A stretch of DNA of 5,622 bases from assembly GCA_016212845.1 (NCBI GenBank), contig JACRDR010000235.1, positions 1 through 5,622 on the forward strand, in the 5' to 3' direction. The notes beneath the pieces are model-generated. The model did no database searches. It saw only the letters and a program-made list of their open reading frames with translations, and was not told the origin of the DNA. The stretch is from Elusimicrobiota bacterium. Its GTDB lineage: Bacteria; Elusimicrobiota; Elusimicrobia; UBA1565; JACRDR01. The translations under genes were made by a program, and so were the position numbers. Every line of letters begins with the position of its first letter. Within the stretch, counting starts at the first letter, position 1. Positions 4,126 through 5,622 of this stretch are shown in pieces.

Positions 4126-5622
4126 ATGCGCTTCCGCGAACGGCTGCTTTGGGGGCTGTCTCTTCTCGTTTTAACGACGAGGGTGGGCCACGCCCAGGTC
4201 GTCACCAACGTCAACGGCGTCGCCGTCGACACCGACAAGATCTCGTGGACCTGGAACGCGGTCGCGGGCGCCCAGTCGTATAAAGTCCTCAGCTCCTCCG
4301 CGAACACGGTCCTAGGTTGCGTGGGGCCCATCGGAGCGAATCCGCCGGACAACTCGTTCCTTCTGACCAACCTCCGCACCAACAGCACGTTCTCGGTCTC
4401 CGTCGGCGCCGACACCGGGGGGACCACCTGCAACTCCGGCGCTCTGCAGGCGCCGCTCAAGGAAGGCCCGACCTTCTACACCCTCGCCGAACAGCCGGCC
4501 GCGGCGAACGGCCCCTGCGGCGTCAGCCTCTGCAACGTCTTCAAGAACGGCTTCACCGGCAACTTCAACACCGGAAACAACACCACCGAGTCGAAGTTCA
4601 AGTCGGTCGCGACGAAGGTCTCGGACGGCTCGTTCCTCACTCCGGGCGACATCAACGGCCAAGCCCCGGGCACCAACGCCCAGATCAACTTCAACAACGC
4701 GGTCCCGAACACCGAGTACAAGCTCGAGGTCCAGGCGGTCAACGGAGGAGGCCTCAACCAGGGCCAGGGCCAGCAGCTGGGCACGGGCTTTACGGTGCTC
4801 GGCACGACGGTCACCGACGCCGCGGCGCCCACGACCCTCACGGTAGCGGCGGTCGGTCCCGCCTCAATCAGCATCACGTGGAGCCCGAACCAAAATCCGG
4901 CGGACACCGAGTATCAGGTGCAGTACTCGAGCCAGGCCTTCGCTTCCGGGGTTTTCACCGCCCTGGCGTTCTCGGTCCCGTCCCTTGCGGGCTACCCCAA
5001 CACTCTCGGCCTCACGATCACGGGCCTGGCGACGAACAAGAACTACGAGGTCCGGGTGACCGCGCGCAACAAGAACTACCATCTGACGACTCCGGCCTCG
5101 GTCACGGCGACGACGACCGGCGGAGGCGGAGCCGGGAACATCCTGCAGACGATCCCGAGCGGCCAAGGCGCGCAGATCCGCGGCACGGTCGGCGCCTCCG
5201 ACCGTCCGATCTCGCTCGACATCATCCCCGGCACCTTCGACCAGACGGTGACGGTCCAAGTCTCGACCCGCGTTCCGATCGGCGGCAAATGCGGCGCGAT
5301 CGACGCGGCCTACCACATCACCGTGACGCCGGCGCTCCAGCCCCGATTCCCGGTGCGCATCGGCCTCGGCGTCACGCTCACGCCGGCCCCGCAGGCCGGC
5401 ATCACCGACAACAGCCGCATCACGATCTCGCGCTACGACCCGGTCAGCGGCGCGTGCGTCCCGATGGCCACGACGGTCTCCGCGGGCGCGAACCAGGTCT
5501 TCGCGGAGACGAACCACTTCTCCAGCTTCGCGATCCAGCAGGTAAATCCCGGCGACGCGCTCTCCAGCGTCCGGATCTTCCCGAACCCGTTCTACGTGAA
5601 GCGCCAGGGCATGCTCACGATC
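4126..5622 (+). CDS. Secreted FN3 / ZU5-like multidomain protein with PNPF tail, 3' truncated
   Basis: Open through the right edge; 499 residues are visible. Residues 1-23 form a Sec signal peptide (R-F-R-E-R, then LLWGLSLLVLTT), with likely cleavage after GHA before Q24. Residues 24 to about 120 are an FN3-like domain (KISWTWNAVAGAQSYKV, then a LTNLRTNSTFSVSV strand). About 137-228 is a second, more diverged beta domain (PNTEYKLEVQAVNGGG). About 230-331 is a clear FN3 (SISITWSPNQNPADTEYQVQY; ITGLATNKNYEVRVTARN), followed by a GGGG hinge. About 338-473 is ZU5-like: an IIPGTF strand, P-V-R-I-G-L, then RYDPVSGACVPM and NHFSSFAI. Residues 482-489 (VRIFPNPF) open a tail resembling the PNPF-type C-terminal Ig-like or sorting domains. 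Six Cys are spaced as likely disulfide pairs. An extracellular surface or adhesin-like role is inferred; no enzyme domain is seen so far. The ATG start is set by the signal peptide. There is a 99-bp gap from the upstream membrane-protein gene. Confidence 0.85.
   Translation, partial: MRFRERLLWGLSLLVLTTRVGHAQVVTNVNGVAVDTDKISWTWNAVAGAQSYKVLSSSANTVLGCVGPIGANPPDNSFLLTNLRTNSTFSVSVGADTGGTTCNSGALQAPLKEGPTFYTLAEQPAAANGPCGVSLCNVFKNGFTGNFNTGNNTTESKFKSVATKVSDGSFLTPGDINGQAPGTNAQINFNNAVPNTEYKLEVQAVNGGGLNQGQGQQLGTGFTVLGTTVTDAAAPTTLTVAAVGPASISITWSPNQNPADTEYQVQYSSQAFASGVFTALAFSVPSLAGYPNTLGLTITGLATNKNYEVRVTARNKNYHLTTPASVTATTTGGGGAGNILQTIPSGQGAQIRGTVGASDRPISLDIIPGTFDQTVTVQVSTRVPIGGKCGAIDAAYHITVTPALQPRFPVRIGLGVTLTPAPQAGITDNSRITISRYDPVSGACVPMATTVSAGANQVFAETNHFSSFAIQQVNPGDALSSVRIFPNPFYVKRQGMLTI

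Noticed and set aside
4864..5517. Minus-strand frame opposite the FN3 protein
   Set aside because: Arg/Asp/Ala-rich translation without motifs, opposite a gene with signal peptide and FN3/ZU5-like domains; a shadow frame.

Overview
This is a GC-rich bacterial chromosomal segment carrying seven genes, two of them cut by the window edges. The organism is probably a Gram-negative (LPS-bearing) bacterium. The evidence is a KdsC-type phosphatase of KDO synthesis, a phosphoglucose isomerase of the kind usually fused to transaldolase, and an exported FN3 protein ending in a PNPF tail. That combination recalls Elusimicrobiota or a similar uncultured lineage, but this is an inference from gene flavour and not a demonstrated assignment. 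No mobile element, CRISPR array, tRNA or rRNA is visible.

Left part (1-2292): a tight sugar-phosphate operon on the + strand. The tail of rpiB overlaps a stand-alone glucose-6-phosphate isomerase by 4 nt (ATGA), and that gene overlaps kdsC by 4 nt (GTGA). RpiB interconverts ribose-5-P and ribulose-5-P, Pgi interconverts glucose-6-P and fructose-6-P, and KdsC dephosphorylates KDO-8-P. The unit therefore joins pentose/hexose phosphate balancing to supply of the LPS inner-core sugar.

Middle part (2284-3418): a promoter embedded in the last codons of kdsC, overlapped by a perfect 6+6 dyad, precedes a gene for a single-pass membrane protein. This protein has a long Ala/Lys/Pro/Glu linker and a C-terminal CBM48/AMPK-beta-like beta-sandwich that has lost the two usual carbohydrate-stacking tryptophans. 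Its 3' end overlaps, tail to tail by 26 bp, a minus-strand gene for a single-domain CheY-like response regulator.

Right part (3419-5622): a 92-bp divergent region holds back-to-back -10 elements, one for the regulator and one for a DUF6580-type multi-pass membrane protein. After a 99-bp spacer with its own candidate promoter comes the start of a secreted multidomain protein. It has a signal peptide, FN3-like repeats, a ZU5-like domain ending in an HFS tripeptide, and the beginning of a PNPF tail domain. It is still open at the right edge.

Across the window no start codon has a convincing, well-spaced Shine-Dalgarno sequence. Three starts lie 6-7 nt downstream of a good -10 hexamer, which suggests leaderless transcripts. 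Nothing here amounts to an obviously new multi-gene system. The points most worth a second look are the leaderless-start pattern, the dyad over the -35 box, the degenerate CBM48 protein and the HFS-containing ZU5-like domain.
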